Part shown: in pieces, positions 7,613 through 7,744 of the stretch
How positions within the stretch are numbered: position 1 is the first letter of the stretch
How the letters are laid out: each line of letters starts with the position of its first letter
Assembly: GCA_021793745.1 (NCBI GenBank)
Contig: JAJYSD010000040.1
Location: 1 to 7,744 of the forward strand
Length of the DNA: 7,744 nucleotides
Direction of reading: 5' to 3'
Source of the DNA: Bacillota bacterium
GTDB lineage: Bacteria; Bacillota; Bacilli; Thermoactinomycetales; DSM-44946
Program-made: the position numbers and the translations under genes
The notes under the pieces: generated by a model
The model's database searches: none
Told to the model about the DNA's origin: nothing
The model's input: only the letters and a program-made list of their open reading frames with translations

Positions 7613-7701
7613 CAACAGCGCCGTTCTTCGTCGTATCAAGGTTCGGTCAATCCCGGAAGGAGAGCGATTTTCCCGAAGGGCTCCGAATCTCACTGCGATG
7701 A
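7609..7701 (+). CDS. Possible 30-residue ORF of unknown function
   Basis: An ATG at 7609 overlaps the rsmB stop (ATGA) and is preceded by GTGAGG (7598-7603), a plausible ribosome binding site five bases away. The frame ends at TGA 7699-7701 and gives a 30-residue peptide starting [13 protein letters not shown], with a short hydrophobic start and a mixed charged tail. I recognise no family. The overlap geometry matches that of the real genes upstream, which is the only reason to list it. A run of 30 open codons is easily due to chance. It could be a coupled small protein, the remnant of a lost gene, or nothing. Confidence 0.2.
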   Translation: MTTAPFFVVSRFGQSRKESDFPEGLRISLR

Positions 7702-7707
7702 GTTGTA

Positions 7708-7728
7708 ACACCCCGAATATCGGGGTGT
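7708..7728. repeat. Perfect 9-bp inverted repeat near the window end
   Basis: ACACCCCGA (7708-7716) and TCGGGGTGT (7720-7728) are perfect inverted copies with a three-base spacer. As RNA this is a stable hairpin. As DNA it is an almost symmetric site of the size bound by dimeric repressors. No T tract follows on either strand within the window, so it is not a typical intrinsic terminator. The right arm contains GGGGTG, which lies 8 bases before an ATG at 7736, so the hairpin might cover the ribosome binding site of a gene that begins at the window edge. Only three codons of such a gene would be visible, too few to identify it. Confidence 0.6.
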
Positions 7729-7744
7729 GAGATTGATGACAAAC

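Noticed and set aside
1..7744. Search for mobile elements, CRISPR, tRNA/rRNA, toxin-antitoxin or other accessory systems
   Set aside because: The window is almost fully covered by conserved housekeeping genes in a standard Bacilli order. No transposase, repeat array, cloverleaf or accessory protein was recognised, so a novel multi-gene system is not supported.

Overview
This is an ordinary but well preserved housekeeping segment from a Gram-positive bacterium of the class Bacilli. Every confident gene lies on the + strand, in the order remA (3' end only), gmk, rpoZ, coaBC, priA, def, fmt, rsmB. This gene order is conserved across Bacillus and its relatives. By eye the DNA is GC-rich, and the reading frames use many G/C third positions. 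That fits a GC-rich, possibly thermophilic lineage such as the Thermoactinomycetaceae or Alicyclobacillaceae better than Bacillus subtilis itself. The family placement is an inference from impression, not from an alignment.

Layout. Bases 1-166 hold the last 54 codons of remA, a biofilm/matrix regulator. Gmk (191-811) and the RNA polymerase omega subunit (816-1025) follow closely. A 92-base gap (1026-1117) then holds two consecutive stem-loops. The second is followed by a T-rich tract and looks like an intrinsic terminator sitting just ahead of the coaBC ribosome binding site. CoaBC (1118-2317) overlaps priA (2307-4742) by 11 bases. A 73-base gap with a perfect 8-bp hairpin and a consensus ribosome binding site leads into def (4816-5307). 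Def, fmt (5304-6251) and rsmB (6248-7612) are chained by 4-base GTGA/ATGA overlaps. The last 132 bases hold no recognisable gene, only a 30-codon ORF overlapping the end of rsmB and a perfect 9-bp inverted repeat near the window end.

How the genes fit together. Gmk makes GDP for nucleotide synthesis and is a known (p)ppGpp target in Firmicutes. Omega stabilises RNA polymerase. CoaBC makes 4'-phosphopantetheine for coenzyme A. PriA restarts stalled replication forks. Fmt and Def form the formylation/deformylation cycle of translation initiation, and RsmB methylates 16S rRNA. All core catalytic and metal-binding motifs are intact and all complete proteins have family-typical lengths.

I find no evidence of a mobile element, CRISPR array, RNA gene, defence system or other undescribed multi-gene system. 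The parts worth a second look are small and regulatory: the terminator-like leader of coaBC with its alternative in-frame start, the hairpin before def, and the non-coding tail after rsmB with a hairpin that may cover the next gene's ribosome binding site.
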